Positions 27,420 to 36,167 of a stretch of DNA of 64,000 bases are shown here, in pieces. Made by a program: the position numbers and the translations under genes. Numbering within the stretch: the stretch's first letter is position 1; every line of letters begins with the position of its first letter. Location of the stretch: contig CP170191.1 in the NCBI GenBank assembly GCA_042434945.1, forward strand, positions 930,001-994,000. The letters are read 5' to 3'. The notes under the pieces were generated by a model, which saw only the letters and a program-made list of their open reading frames with translations, made no database searches and was not told the DNA's origin. This DNA comes from Escherichia hormaechei_A (GTDB lineage Bacteria; Pseudomonadota; Gammaproteobacteria; Enterobacterales; Enterobacteriaceae).

Positions 27420-27705
27420 TTTCTTCTCCACAAGACGGACGGTAAGGGGACAAAGGTTCAGGTGTCACACAGCGTCAGGCGTTTGAAAGTTATCTGTTTT
27501 AGAGCGCTAAGCTGCTATACAACTAGTATGGAAGTTGTGTGACAGGTTCACCTTAAGAAAGAAATTGGGCAGGGAATAGTGGATTTTGTGCAAACTTTCT
27601 CATAACCGAGGTTTAATTTTCGGCATTATGACCTTCTCGCAAGTTATTACCTGATAAACAAGTTGTGAAAATTTTTTCATTTCACATCCGGAGCCAGATC
27701 ACAAA
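27420..27705. promoter_or_regulatory. Divergent promoter region of the MFS/GH31 operon and its regulator
   Basis: A dyad ACAACT-N8-AGTTGT lies at 27519-27538, about 100 bases before the permease start, and is the best operator candidate in this gap. The remaining sequence is AT-rich with no open frame. No sharp consensus promoter could be assigned. Confidence 0.5.
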
Positions 27706-28779
27706 ATGGACAAAAGGCTTAAAATCACCGAAATCGCCGCCCGGACGCAGCTCTCCATCAGCACCGTTTCTCGCGTGCTGGCGGGGAAGGCAAACACCAG
27801 CGAAAAAGCACGGGCAAAGGTGCTGGCGTGCGCGCGGGAGCTGGGGGTAATGGACGGCATGGCGGCGGGGCGTCTGCTGCTTAACAGCCTGGTGGTGTTT
27901 GCCCCGCAGCGGGCGTTTGACGAGCGGTCCGACATCTTTTACTACCGCGTCATCCAGAGCGTGAGCAAAGGGCTGGCCTCGCATGAGGTTCGCCTGCGTT
28001 ACTGTGCGCTGGAGGAGAACGACAGCGATGCCCAGCTGTTTCTGGCCCGCATGAACGAAGTGGACACCCAGGCGGCGATCCTCCTTGGTATCGACGATCC
28101 GCATATCCACGATCTGGCGGTAGACGTGGGCAAACCCTGTATGCTGATTAACTGCCGGGACCGCCACATGCGCCTGCCCGCCGTCGCGCCGGATCATCGC
28201 GCGATTGGCGAGCGGGCGGCAGAGTACCTGTTCGAGATGGGGCACCGGGAGGTGATGAACGTGCTGTGCCTGCGTCGCTACACCATGGAGCTGCGCCTGT
28301 CCGGGATCCGCGACGCGTGGCACGGTCATAACCTCAGGTTCAGCGACAGGCGCGACCTGCTGATGGTGTCCAGCTTCAGCGCCAGAGAGACGGAGCAGCT
28401 GGTAAGCGAGTGGCTTCACCAGCAGAAAGGGAAGGACCTGCCAACGGCGTTCCTGGTTGGTGGTGATTTTATGGCGGCGGGGACCATCAGCGCGCTGCAA
28501 AACCACGGTCTGCGCGTGCCGCATGATGTCTCGGTGATGAGCATCGACGGCTTTAATCTCGCGGCGATTCAGGATGTGCCCTTAACCGCGGTACATGTTC
28601 CGCGTGATGAGCTGGGAACGGAAGCGGTGCATATGCTCCAGCAGCGGCTGATGCGCCCGGACGCGCCGGTGGGAACATTGCTGCTAAACGGCACGCTGAC
28701 CGTGCGGGAGTCGGTCCGGCGGATACGTCAGGGGAAACGACGTACCGCCGTAGAGCGGGAAGGGCTGTACGACGGTTAA
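27706..28779 (+). CDS. LacI-family transcriptional regulator
   Basis: The 357-residue product has an N-terminal LacI helix-turn-helix (LKITEIAARTQLSISTVSRVLAGKANTSEKARAKV) with hinge helix, then a periplasmic-binding-protein-like effector domain ending in the usual DNA/ligand segment VSVMSIDGFNLAAIQDVPLTAV and L-x-R-ESV near the C-terminus (TLTVRESVRRI). It probably controls the divergent MFS-GH31 operon in response to a sugar. Its stop overlaps by 4 bases the end of convergent ybiU, showing that the cluster was inserted with very little spacer. Confidence 0.9.
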   Translation: MDKRLKITEIAARTQLSISTVSRVLAGKANTSEKARAKVLACARELGVMDGMAAGRLLLNSLVVFAPQRAFDERSDIFYYRVIQSVSKGLASHEVRLRYCALEENDSDAQLFLARMNEVDTQAAILLGIDDPHIHDLAVDVGKPCMLINCRDRHMRLPAVAPDHRAIGERAAEYLFEMGHREVMNVLCLRRYTMELRLSGIRDAWHGHNLRFSDRRDLLMVSSFSARETEQLVSEWLHQQKGKDLPTAFLVGGDFMAAGTISALQNHGLRVPHDVSVMSIDGFNLAAIQDVPLTAVHVPRDELGTEAVHMLQQRLMRPDAPVGTLLLNGTLTVRESVRRIRQGKRRTAVEREGLYDG

Positions 28780-30038
28780 GCCATGCCCAACGCTCGCTTA
28801 CCGTGAATGTTGAGGTCGGCAAGCGTAAAGCGTCCTTCCCAGTTTGTTTCATAGTCCTCGCGCGGGAAGTCGCCCGGCGATGCGCCTTTTTCCAGTGCGG
28901 CCTTCACCTTGTGCGCGTAGGCAAGATTTTTCTCGCACATCGGTGCCGCAGGAATGTACATCACGTTGCCCCAACCTTGTTGATTTTCAACGGGGGCAAC
29001 GGAATGGATGACGTCGCAGTGCCACCAGACGGAGTCTCCGGCTTCGAGTTTTGGAATGCTGGTTAACGCCTCAATCAACAGTGGATGCCATTGCTCTGAT
29101 ACCGGCAATACTCTTCCGGGCGCTACGCCGCACAGTTCATCCTCCGGCACATCATCAAGCAGCGGACGTAACAGTACGTACGCCATAGCTTCAGGAATGG
29201 GCACGACGTGCAGCAGCCCCTGACAAGGCAGCATATCAGAGAGCGCTGTCCAGCCCTGGAATGTCCGAAACACGGAACATTTGGTGGTGTTGTCCACCGT
29301 GTACTCTTCAACTTCCGTACGATGTGCCGCATGCCAGGGATCATATTGCGCCAGATTGCCATTAAAGACGTTGGCGAAAACGCGCTGATACGCTGGAAGC
29401 AGCCAGCGTTCCAGTGCCCCGGAGTCGGTATGCGCTCCAAGACCTTTGGAGGTCGTTCCGGGCGGACGGCGGCGGATACGGTCAGGGTAGATGACGCTCA
29501 CATCCGGGTTAAACCATTGCTTTCCATCACTTTCAAATGTCCACAGACGATTGAGAAACGACTGCGCATTCGCCATTTCTTCACTCTGGCGGGCCTGCAT
29601 TTGCGCCTGCGACCAGTAGATGGGGTAAATCTCGGGACGTGAAGCGCTGAGCGTCCCGAAGAAATTATCGCCGGGGCCTTTGTAGACCTCGTCAAAGCGG
29701 TTGCGGTCCAGATAGTCCAGCATCGACTGATCCCAGCCTAGCGCTTGTTCGCGGGGGAAATGGCCTTTTATCACCGCACAACCGCGACGTTTAATCTGTT
29801 CGCGCTGCTCTGCAGTAACATGACCTGCTTTGATATCGGCATAAGACAGCACCGGCCAGACGGCATCGCCCTGTGCTTTGAGTGCGTTGATTTCAGCCAC
29901 TCGCGTGGCAATGTCATCGCTTAGCTGATTAAAGATCTGCTGGACGTCGCCAAGCTGCGCCCGCAGCGCGTGCTTCATCTGACGGATAGCTGCTTTGTGA
30001 TCGGCAGGCAATGTGTCGCTGGTAAAAGTAGAAGCCAT
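28776..30038 (-). CDS. ybiU: DUF1479 protein YbiU, putative Fe(II)/2-oxoglutarate-type oxygenase
   Basis: The product has 420 residues from the ATG at 30038. It belongs to DUF1479, related in fold to Fe(II)/2-oxoglutarate dioxygenases. The likely metal ligands are His and Asp in GLGAHTDSGALERW and His in WHCDVIHSVAP, with an Arg further on. Substrate is unknown. The protein is close to E. coli YbiU as I recall it except for the last residues, so a mosaic boundary lies near 28,785. A shared operator-like motif lies at 30054, 15 bases upstream of the start. Confidence 0.92.
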   Translation of the reverse strand: MASTFTSDTLPADHKAAIRQMKHALRAQLGDVQQIFNQLSDDIATRVAEINALKAQGDAVWPVLSYADIKAGHVTAEQREQIKRRGCAVIKGHFPREQALGWDQSMLDYLDRNRFDEVYKGPGDNFFGTLSASRPEIYPIYWSQAQMQARQSEEMANAQSFLNRLWTFESDGKQWFNPDVSVIYPDRIRRRPPGTTSKGLGAHTDSGALERWLLPAYQRVFANVFNGNLAQYDPWHAAHRTEVEEYTVDNTTKCSVFRTFQGWTALSDMLPCQGLLHVVPIPEAMAYVLLRPLLDDVPEDELCGVAPGRVLPVSEQWHPLLIEALTSIPKLEAGDSVWWHCDVIHSVAPVENQQGWGNVMYIPAAPMCEKNLAYAHKVKAALEKGASPGDFPREDYETNWEGRFTLADLNIHGKRALGMA

Positions 30039-30053
30039 AACCACCTCTCATTA

Positions 30054-30067
30054 ACTTTCATTCGAAA
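30054..30067. promoter_or_regulatory. Operator-like motif copy 1 (before ybiU)
   Basis: ACTTTCATTCGAAA reads on the minus strand as TTTCGAATGAAAGT, the same 14 bases found at 31076-31089 and inside the palindrome at 34523-34538. It sits immediately upstream of ybiU. Confidence 0.6.
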
Positions 30068-30189
30068 CCATTCTGATTTGCATGTGACAATATAAGTTAT
30101 AAATAAGTTAATGCAAGTTTAATGATTTGATGTGATGTACAGGATGTAAAAAGAAGGGAAAACCGGAGCGCACGGCTCCGGTAGAGAGG

Positions 30190-31005
30190 TCAGCTGTTAA
30201 AAGGGGATGTGTTATCCAGCACCGCCTGAATCACATTCAGCGCGCCTTCATGATTATTATCATCGGTAGCGTAACGGGCGATTTGTTTAATGTTTTCCGC
30301 AGCATTGCCCATCGCAAAGGAATAACGCGCCATTTTCAGCATCTCCGCATCGTTACCGCTGTCGCCAATCGCTACCACATTTTGCGGTGACAGATCCCAG
30401 CGTTTCAGTAACCGCGAAATACCGTTTGCTTTATGTAGACCGGGAATAATCAGGTCGATAAAGCCAAAACCACTGGTGACGGGTTTCATAATGCCATCGA
30501 GCGCTAGGTGCAGTTTGTCGATCACTAACGGGATTTGTTCATCCGGCAGGTTGAGCGAAAACTTGAACAGTACGTCGTCAATCTCCTGATAATCTTTTAC
30601 AGGTTTCAGGCGATGGTAGTGTTTTGCCATCAGTGCGACAAATGCTTCGGGGGCATTTTCGCTGACATATGCACTTTGCAGACCGCAGGCGACAAAATTG
30701 AGTTGCTTATCTTTTAGCAACTCGCCAATAACAATCCGCGATTCATGTCGGGTCAGTTCGCCGTGGAACAGTTGCTTGCCATGTTCGTAAACCAGCGCGC
30801 CGTTTTCCGCGACAAAAGAGATCTCATCTTTTAGCTCAGGAAAGAACGAAATAAGCTGGTAATACTGATTACCGCTGGCGACAACGAACTCAATGCCGCG
30901 CTTTTTCAGTTCCTGATATTGCGCCATAAAACGTGGTTGGTTGTACGTTTTGGCGTCGTTAAGAAAAGTACCGTCCATGTCTGTGACGATAACTTTTACG
31001 CTCAT
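30190..31005 (-). CDS. ybiV: HAD-superfamily sugar phosphatase YbiV
   Basis: YbiV is a Cof-type haloacid-dehalogenase phosphatase active on sugar phosphates such as ribose-5-phosphate and fructose-1-phosphate. The 271-residue product shows motif I DMDGTFLND (nucleophile Asp), motif II SGN, motif III Lys in LLKRW and motif IV GDSGNDAEML. It is monocistronic, downstream of pflF on the same strand, with a motif copy at 31076 upstream. The sequence is E. coli-like as I recall it. Confidence 0.95.
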   Translation of the reverse strand: MSVKVIVTDMDGTFLNDAKTYNQPRFMAQYQELKKRGIEFVVASGNQYYQLISFFPELKDEISFVAENGALVYEHGKQLFHGELTRHESRIVIGELLKDKQLNFVACGLQSAYVSENAPEAFVALMAKHYHRLKPVKDYQEIDDVLFKFSLNLPDEQIPLVIDKLHLALDGIMKPVTSGFGFIDLIIPGLHKANGISRLLKRWDLSPQNVVAIGDSGNDAEMLKMARYSFAMGNAAENIKQIARYATDDNNHEGALNVIQAVLDNTSPFNS

Positions 31006-31075
31006 AGATGTGCTCCTGGCTCGAAAATGAAACCGTAACAGTGTAATAACAATGTGACACAGAGCACAAATTATA

Positions 31076-31089
31076 TTTCGAATGAAAGT
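31076..31089. promoter_or_regulatory. Operator-like motif copy 2 (before ybiV)
   Basis: TTTCGAATGAAAGT lies 71 bases upstream of the ybiV start. It is identical to the core of the copies before ybiU (30054) and between pflE and fsaA (34523). Confidence 0.6.
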
Positions 31090-31118
31090 AGGGGTGGAAT
31101 TGATGATGTGAATGATTT

Positions 31119-31143
31119 GGCCCGGCGACGCCGCCGCCGGGCC
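31119..31143 (-). terminator. GC-rich hairpin after pflF
   Basis: GGCCCGGCG (31119-31127) pairs with CGCCGGGCC (31135-31143) around a 7-base loop, 7 bases past the pflF stop. Only a short AAATCATT follows on the minus strand, so termination may be partial. Confidence 0.65.
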
Positions 31144-31150
31144 GAGGAGA

Positions 31151-33583
31151 TTACAGCATATGTTCAGTACGGGCGATGATATCGTCCTGAGCGTCTGGAG
31201 AGAGCGCGGTGAAGAAGGCGGAATAGCCCGCGACGCGCACTACCAGATCGCGATACTGATCGGGATGTTTTTTCGCCTCCAGCAGCGTCTCGCGGGAAAC
31301 GATGTTGTACTGAATATGCCAGCCTTTATGCACTTCAAAGAAGGTACGCAGCAGGATCATCAGTTTCTGCTTGTCAGATTCGTTCTCCAGCGTTGCCGGA
31401 TTCAGTTTCTGGTTGAGCAACACGCCGCCGAGAATCGCTGCCGTAGGCAGTTTACCCACTGAGCCAATGACCGCAGTAGGGCCAAGATGGTCAGTACCGG
31501 AAGCCGGACTTGCGCCTTCTGCCAGCGGGGTGTGGGCTTTACGCCCGTCCGGTGTTGCCATAGTCTGCGCGCCAAACGGTACGTTAGCGGAGATAGACGA
31601 CGTACCCGCGTAATAGTTGCCGCCAACCGGACCACGACCATAGCGTGGGTTATGGTACTGTTTCAGTTCGTCGATATAGGTCTGATAAGCGCGAGCCAGC
31701 AGCGTATCGACGGTATCATCGTCGTTGCCGTACTTCGGCGCACCGTTAATCAGCCGCTGACGCAGTTGCTCATGAGTCAGGCCATCGAAGTCATCCGCCA
31801 GTGCGGCAGCCAGCTGTTGCTGACCAATCGCACCCTGTTCAAACACCAGTTTCTTCACTGCCGCCAGGCTGTTGCCGAGGTTGGCAATGCCAACCTGCAG
31901 GCCAGAAACCCAGTCATATTTCGCGCCGCCTTGCTTGATACTTTTCGCTCGCTCAATACAGTCATCCACCAGCGCCGAGCAGAGAATATCGTGTACGTTC
32001 TCTTCCAGCATGGTGTCGACGACATATTCGATTTCGATTGATTTACGCGTGTAATAACGGATTTGCGTATCCCACGCGTCCATTACTTCATCGAAATTGT
32101 TAAAGTTGCCTGCCGACAACGCTTTTTCTTGTGGCAGGAACACTTTGCCGCTGGTGGCATCACGCCCGCCTTCCAGCGCCGCCAGCATCACGCGGGCGAA
32201 GTTGATAAAGCTCATGCCGGTACAGCGATAGCCCCATTTGCCACCGACGGCGGTTTCGATACAACCAATCGCTGCGTAGTCGTAAGCGTCCTGCGGTTCA
32301 ATACCGAGTTTAATAAATTCCGGGATCACGATTTCGTCGTTGTTGAACGCCGGCATCCCGAAGCCGCAACGGATCACCTGTACGCAGGCGTCGAGGAAAT
32401 CATTACTCATTCCTGCATGGTAACGCACGCTGAGGTTAGGCTGAGTGGAACGCAGGCGACCGCAGGATTCGAGGATCGCGTAAGAGAGGGGATTCACTGC
32501 ATCCATTGGTTGACCATCAACCAGATTTTGTCCGCCAATGGTAACGTTCTGATACAGCGGACTTCCCGCAGAGGCTTTTGAGTGTGAGCCGGAGCGGATC
32601 TTGTTCACTTCCAGCAGTTTCAGCCAGCAGCTATGCAGCATCTCGATGGCGTGTTCGCGATCCAGCGTCTGGTTGAGTTCAACGTCGCGGCGATAGTACG
32701 GGTAGAGATACTGGTCCATACGACCAAACGATACCGAGTGACCGTTAGATTCGATCTGCAAAATCAATTGGATGAAGTAACACAGTTGCAGCGCCTGCCA
32801 GAAAGTCTGCGGCGGCTGGTGGGCGATAAGATCGCAGTTTTCTGCCATCGTCAGCAGTTCATCGCGACGGCTTTCGCGAGTTTCGGTAGCAGCCATTTCA
32901 CGCGCCAGGGCAGCGAAACGTTCAATGTGTTCACTGACTGCCACCAGCACGATATCAATCGCTTTCAGGAATTGTTCGCCATGTAAATCTTCCAGCACCG
33001 TCAGATTGATGCGCGAGCGACGTTCCGCTACTTTCTCACGCAGACCATCAAGACCTTTTTCCAGCAGCAGCGGGAAATTCACCGCCAGGTGCGCATCGCC
33101 GGAGGTCATATTGCCTTCCGCTTTAATGATTCCGGTCGCCAGCAGACCTTTTTGCTCATCGGTAAACATGCCGTAGCAGCGATCCTGTACGGTCTGACCG
33201 CGCCACCACGGGCACACTTCATGCAGAACGCGTTTGTTCTCTTCGCTCACCGCAAAGCCAGCACCGGGACGATCTGCCAGATCATCAATCTCTTTTTCGA
33301 TCCACGAGACAGTATATTCCGGGAAGATCGGCGCGGCGCGAACTTCGCTTGCCTGGTTGCCAATGATCAACTCATCGTGTTTGATCCAGATGGTGCGATT
33401 CGCCAGGTGATGCGCCAGTGCCAGCGCGCGACGTACCGGGATCGGCTTATCGAGATGTTGTTGATACATCTCGGTATAGTGCTGCGCGCGCTCGGTACAG
33501 ACTGGCGGTTTCACAATATGCACCAGCGCATTTTTGTGCGCTTTAATGCGGTCGCTGAGCGTGTCCAGTTTCAGTGTGGTCAT
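31151..33583 (-). CDS. pflF: Glycyl-radical enzyme PflF (YbiW)
   Basis: PflF is a predicted glycyl-radical enzyme of the pyruvate formate-lyase/glycerol dehydratase family; its physiological reaction is not settled. The 810-residue product shows the active-site Cys in AAIGCIETAVGG and the C-terminal radical-bearing Gly in VVRVAGYSAFF. A single catalytic Cys, not the CC pair of PflB, points to a dehydratase/decarboxylase-like reaction rather than true pyruvate cleavage. It lies 5 bases from pflE, encoding its activase. It is very E. coli-like as I recall it. The enzyme should work only without oxygen, after activation. Confidence 0.94.
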   Translation of the reverse strand: MTTLKLDTLSDRIKAHKNALVHIVKPPVCTERAQHYTEMYQQHLDKPIPVRRALALAHHLANRTIWIKHDELIIGNQASEVRAAPIFPEYTVSWIEKEIDDLADRPGAGFAVSEENKRVLHEVCPWWRGQTVQDRCYGMFTDEQKGLLATGIIKAEGNMTSGDAHLAVNFPLLLEKGLDGLREKVAERRSRINLTVLEDLHGEQFLKAIDIVLVAVSEHIERFAALAREMAATETRESRRDELLTMAENCDLIAHQPPQTFWQALQLCYFIQLILQIESNGHSVSFGRMDQYLYPYYRRDVELNQTLDREHAIEMLHSCWLKLLEVNKIRSGSHSKASAGSPLYQNVTIGGQNLVDGQPMDAVNPLSYAILESCGRLRSTQPNLSVRYHAGMSNDFLDACVQVIRCGFGMPAFNNDEIVIPEFIKLGIEPQDAYDYAAIGCIETAVGGKWGYRCTGMSFINFARVMLAALEGGRDATSGKVFLPQEKALSAGNFNNFDEVMDAWDTQIRYYTRKSIEIEYVVDTMLEENVHDILCSALVDDCIERAKSIKQGGAKYDWVSGLQVGIANLGNSLAAVKKLVFEQGAIGQQQLAAALADDFDGLTHEQLRQRLINGAPKYGNDDDTVDTLLARAYQTYIDELKQYHNPRYGRGPVGGNYYAGTSSISANVPFGAQTMATPDGRKAHTPLAEGASPASGTDHLGPTAVIGSVGKLPTAAILGGVLLNQKLNPATLENESDKQKLMILLRTFFEVHKGWHIQYNIVSRETLLEAKKHPDQYRDLVVRVAGYSAFFTALSPDAQDDIIARTEHML

Positions 33584-33588
33584 GGTTG

Positions 33589-34489
33589 TTATCCTCGTAA
33601 GGTCGCGGTTAACCCTTTCTGGCAGGCATACTGCTGGGCAAAGTCGAGCAGTTCTGGCGCATCAAGCGGTTTTTCCGGGGCGTCATAGGGCAGATTAAGT
33701 AAGTGATATTTGTTGATGCCCAGCGTGTGGTAGGGCAGAAAATGAATTTCGCCAACGTGCAGCTCGTCGGCGGCAAAATCGGTAATGGCTTTTACAGAGG
33801 TTTCGTCGGCATTAAAGCCCTGAATCAGCGGCACGCGGATAATGATTTTTTTGCCCGCTGCGGCGAGTTTTTTCAGGTTATCCAGCACTCTGGCGGCGTT
33901 ACCGTCGGTCCACTGTTTAAACGGCGCGTCGGCAACGTGTTTAAAATCGGCAAGAAACAGATCGATATAGGGCAGAGAAGGGGCGATATATTTCCACGGC
34001 ACATGCAGACAGGTTTCTACGCAGTATGAATGCCTGCCTCGTGGCTGGCTTGCAGTAGCGCCATCGCCATTTCCGGCTGCATAAAGGGCTCACCACCCGA
34101 AAGCGTTAAACCGCCGCCGCTGCGATCGTAAAACGGTTTATCGCGCAGAACGGTCGTCATGATCTCCTCAACGCTTTTCACTTCACCACACACGGTTAAT
34201 GCCTGTGTCGGACAGCAGTCGGTAACGCCGTCAGATGCTCCGGGGTTAACTTTTCCCGATGAATAAGCAAACCATTCAGCGCGGCGCTCAATCACTTCCG
34301 ACGCGGCCTTAGCGCACAGCTCGCAGCCTTCCAGACACAGTCGTGCGTCATACAGCAGATCCTGCGTGCGGGCGCGGCTTTCCGGGTTCTGACACCAGCG
34401 GCAGCCCAGCGAACAGCCTTTAAGGAAATACGACCGTGCGGATACCGGGGGCCATCATGGGTCGAGTAGCGCTGAATAGTGAAAATCAT
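33589..34489 (-). pseudogene. pflE: PflE (YbiY) glycyl-radical-enzyme activase, five single-base indels
   Basis: The gene would encode a radical-SAM activase of about 299 residues that installs the glycyl radical on PflF. Recognisable pieces are MIFTIQRYSTHDGP at the start (ATG at 34489), TDCCPTQALTVCGEVKSVEE, GGGLTLSGGEPFMQPE and a long intact C-terminus. The frame is broken by an extra base in G5 at 34447-34451, an extra A at 34426-34428, an extra G near 34283, a missing T near 34223 and a missing C near 34020. Correcting these five restores one open frame of the family length, including the CxxxCxxC region. Five single-base changes in 480 bases, with near-perfect protein identity otherwise, look like sequence error rather than decay. 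Confidence 0.9.
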
Positions 34490-34522
34490 AGTTGCCTCTC
34501 TGTTTCGTTCAAACATTAAAAT

Positions 34523-34538
34523 ACTTTCGAATGAAAGT
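34523..34538. promoter_or_regulatory. Operator-like palindrome copy 3 (between pflE and fsaA)
   Basis: ACTTTC-GAAT-GAAAGT is the fullest version of the motif, with perfect 6-bp arms. It lies 34 bases before pflE on one strand and about 80 bases before fsaA on the other, and could control both. Confidence 0.65.
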
Positions 34539-34618
34539 TAGATTGATGTGCGTCAACTGTTCAGAGAGTTTTCCCGTGATAGTCTACATCAGACAAAAAG
34601 TACATTTTGAGGATGGTT

Positions 34619-35281
34619 ATGGAACTGTATCTGGATACTTCAGACGTTTGTTGCGGTGAAGGCGCTGTCACGTATTTTTCCGCTGGCGGGGGTGACCACT
34701 AACCCAAGCATTATCGCCGCGGGTAAAAAACCGCTGGATGTTGTGCTTCCGCAACTTCATGAAGCGATGGGCGGTCAGGGGCGTCTGTTTGCCCAGGTAA
34801 TGGCTACCACTGCTGAAGGGATGGTGAAGACGCACGTAAGCTGCGCGCGATAATCAATGACCTGGTGGTGAAAGTGCCCGTGACCGCTGAAGGACTGGCG
34901 GCGATCAAAATGCTGAAAGCAGAAGGGATCCCGACGCTGGGTACGGCGGTGTATGGCGCAGCACAGGGGATGCTCTCCGCACTGGCGGGGGCTGAGTATG
35001 TGGCTCCTTATGTAAATCGCGTGGACGCACAGGGCGGGGACGGGATCCAGACGGTGGTTGAACTGCAACAGCTGCTGACCCTGCATGCCCCGCAGTCAAA
35101 AGTGCTGGCGGCGAGCTTTAAAACCCCGCGCCAGGCGCTGGACTGCCTGCTGGCAGGGTGCGAGTCCATCACGCTGCCGCTGGACGTGGCGCAGCAGTTT
35201 ATTACCTCTCCGGCCGTGGATGCGGCAATTGTGAAGTTTGAGCAGGACTGGCAGGGGGCGTTTGGGCGGACGTCTGTCTGA
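34619..35281 (+). pseudogene. fsaA: Fructose-6-phosphate aldolase FsaA, +1 and -1 frameshifts, mosaic
   Basis: FsaA is a transaldolase-like class I aldolase interconverting fructose-6-phosphate with dihydroxyacetone and glyceraldehyde-3-phosphate. The ATG at 34619 (GAGG upstream) opens MELYLDTSDV. An extra T near 34646-34648 shifts the frame; a missing A near 34832 (GTGAAGAC for GTGAAAGAC) shifts it back. Corrected length is 220 residues, the family length. The Schiff-base Lys lies in VVKVPVT. The first 210 bases are E. coli-like; from about 34,830 the sequence is Enterobacter-like (LRAIINDLVVK; VDAQGGDGIQTVVELQQLL). The -1 indel sits exactly at that switch. As written, the protein would not be made whole. 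Confidence 0.9.
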
Positions 35282-35288
35282 TGCTGTT

Positions 35289-35409
35289 GCCGGGTGGCGC
35301 TAACGCTTACCCGGCCTACGTTTGCATCGCGGTTGCCGGGTGGCGCTGACGCTTACCCGGCCTACGCTCGGGCCGTTGTAGGTCGGGTAAGGCGAAGCCG
35401 CCACCCGAC
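35289..35409. repeat. REP cluster (BIME) of three units between fsaA and moeB
   Basis: Two direct REP units (35289-35320, 35335-35366) of the GCCGGGTGGCGC / GCTTACCCGGCC type are followed by one inverted unit (35378-35409). The cluster fills the gap between convergent fsaA and moeB and ends 5 bases before the moeB stop. Similar units recur at 23652, 43833 and 49112. Confidence 0.88.
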
Positions 35410-35413
35410 TTTT

Positions 35414-36166
35414 TTACTGGCTACACACCTCACACCCGGGATTACGCATCAGCTTCATCTCGCGGAACTGGCAGGTCATCGCGTCATACATCACGATTTT
35501 ACCCGCTGCGGGCGTGCCGTAGTGTGCCAGCACTTTGATCGCCTCCATCGCCTGCAAGGAACCGATAACGCCAACAAGTGGCGCCATCACGCCCGCCTCG
35601 ACGCAGGTCAGCGCATTCTCGCCAAACAGACGGCTCAGGCAGCGGTAGCAGGGCTCTCCTTCAGCGTAGGTGAAGACGGTGATTTGCCCCTCCATGCGGA
35701 TGGCCGCGCCGGAAATCAGCGGCGTTTTATGGGCAAAGCAACCCGCATTGAGCTGGTTGCGAATGGCGACGTTATCGGTGCAGTCCAGCACCAGGTCATG
35801 CCGTGCAATCTGGGCAAACAGCGCGCTGTCATCCAGCATCGCGTCAATCAGGGTGAACTGAACGTTGGGGTTAATGCGCGCCAGCGCCGTGCGTGCTGAT
35901 TCCACTTTAGGCTGACCGACCGTCGCGTCGCTGTGCAGCGTCTGGCGTTGCAGGTTGGACACCGACACGGTGTCGAAATCCAGCAGCGTCATGCGGCCGA
36001 CACCCGCCGCAGCCAGATATTGCGCTGCCGCGCAGCCCAGCCCGCCAAGACCCACAACCAGCACGCTGGCCGCCTTGAGCGCCTCCTGACCCTCAAAATC
36101 AAACCCGCGCAGCACGATCTGGCGGTTGTAGCGCATCATCTCCGGGTCGCTCAGTTCCACCGTCAT
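35414..36166 (-). CDS. moeB: Molybdopterin-synthase adenylyltransferase MoeB
   Basis: MoeB adenylates the C-terminus of MoaD so that it can be thiocarboxylated for molybdopterin synthesis. The 250-residue E1-like enzyme shows the nucleotide loop VLVVGLGGLGCAAAQYL, the adenylation region LDFDTVSVSNLQRQ, and two zinc Cys pairs (CYRCL and CEVCS). Its ATG lies 1 base past the moeA stop, with GGAGG inside the moeA 3' end, so translation is coupled. The sequence is Enterobacter-like. Confidence 0.96.
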   Translation of the reverse strand: MTVELSDPEMMRYNRQIVLRGFDFEGQEALKAASVLVVGLGGLGCAAAQYLAAAGVGRMTLLDFDTVSVSNLQRQTLHSDATVGQPKVESARTALARINPNVQFTLIDAMLDDSALFAQIARHDLVLDCTDNVAIRNQLNAGCFAHKTPLISGAAIRMEGQITVFTYAEGEPCYRCLSRLFGENALTCVEAGVMAPLVGVIGSLQAMEAIKVLAHYGTPAAGKIVMYDAMTCQFREMKLMRNPGCEVCSQ

Positions 36167-36167
36167 G

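Noticed and set aside
35289..35409. Possible CRISPR array
   Set aside because: Repeats are REP palindromes in mixed orientation with irregular short spacing and no cas genes nearby.
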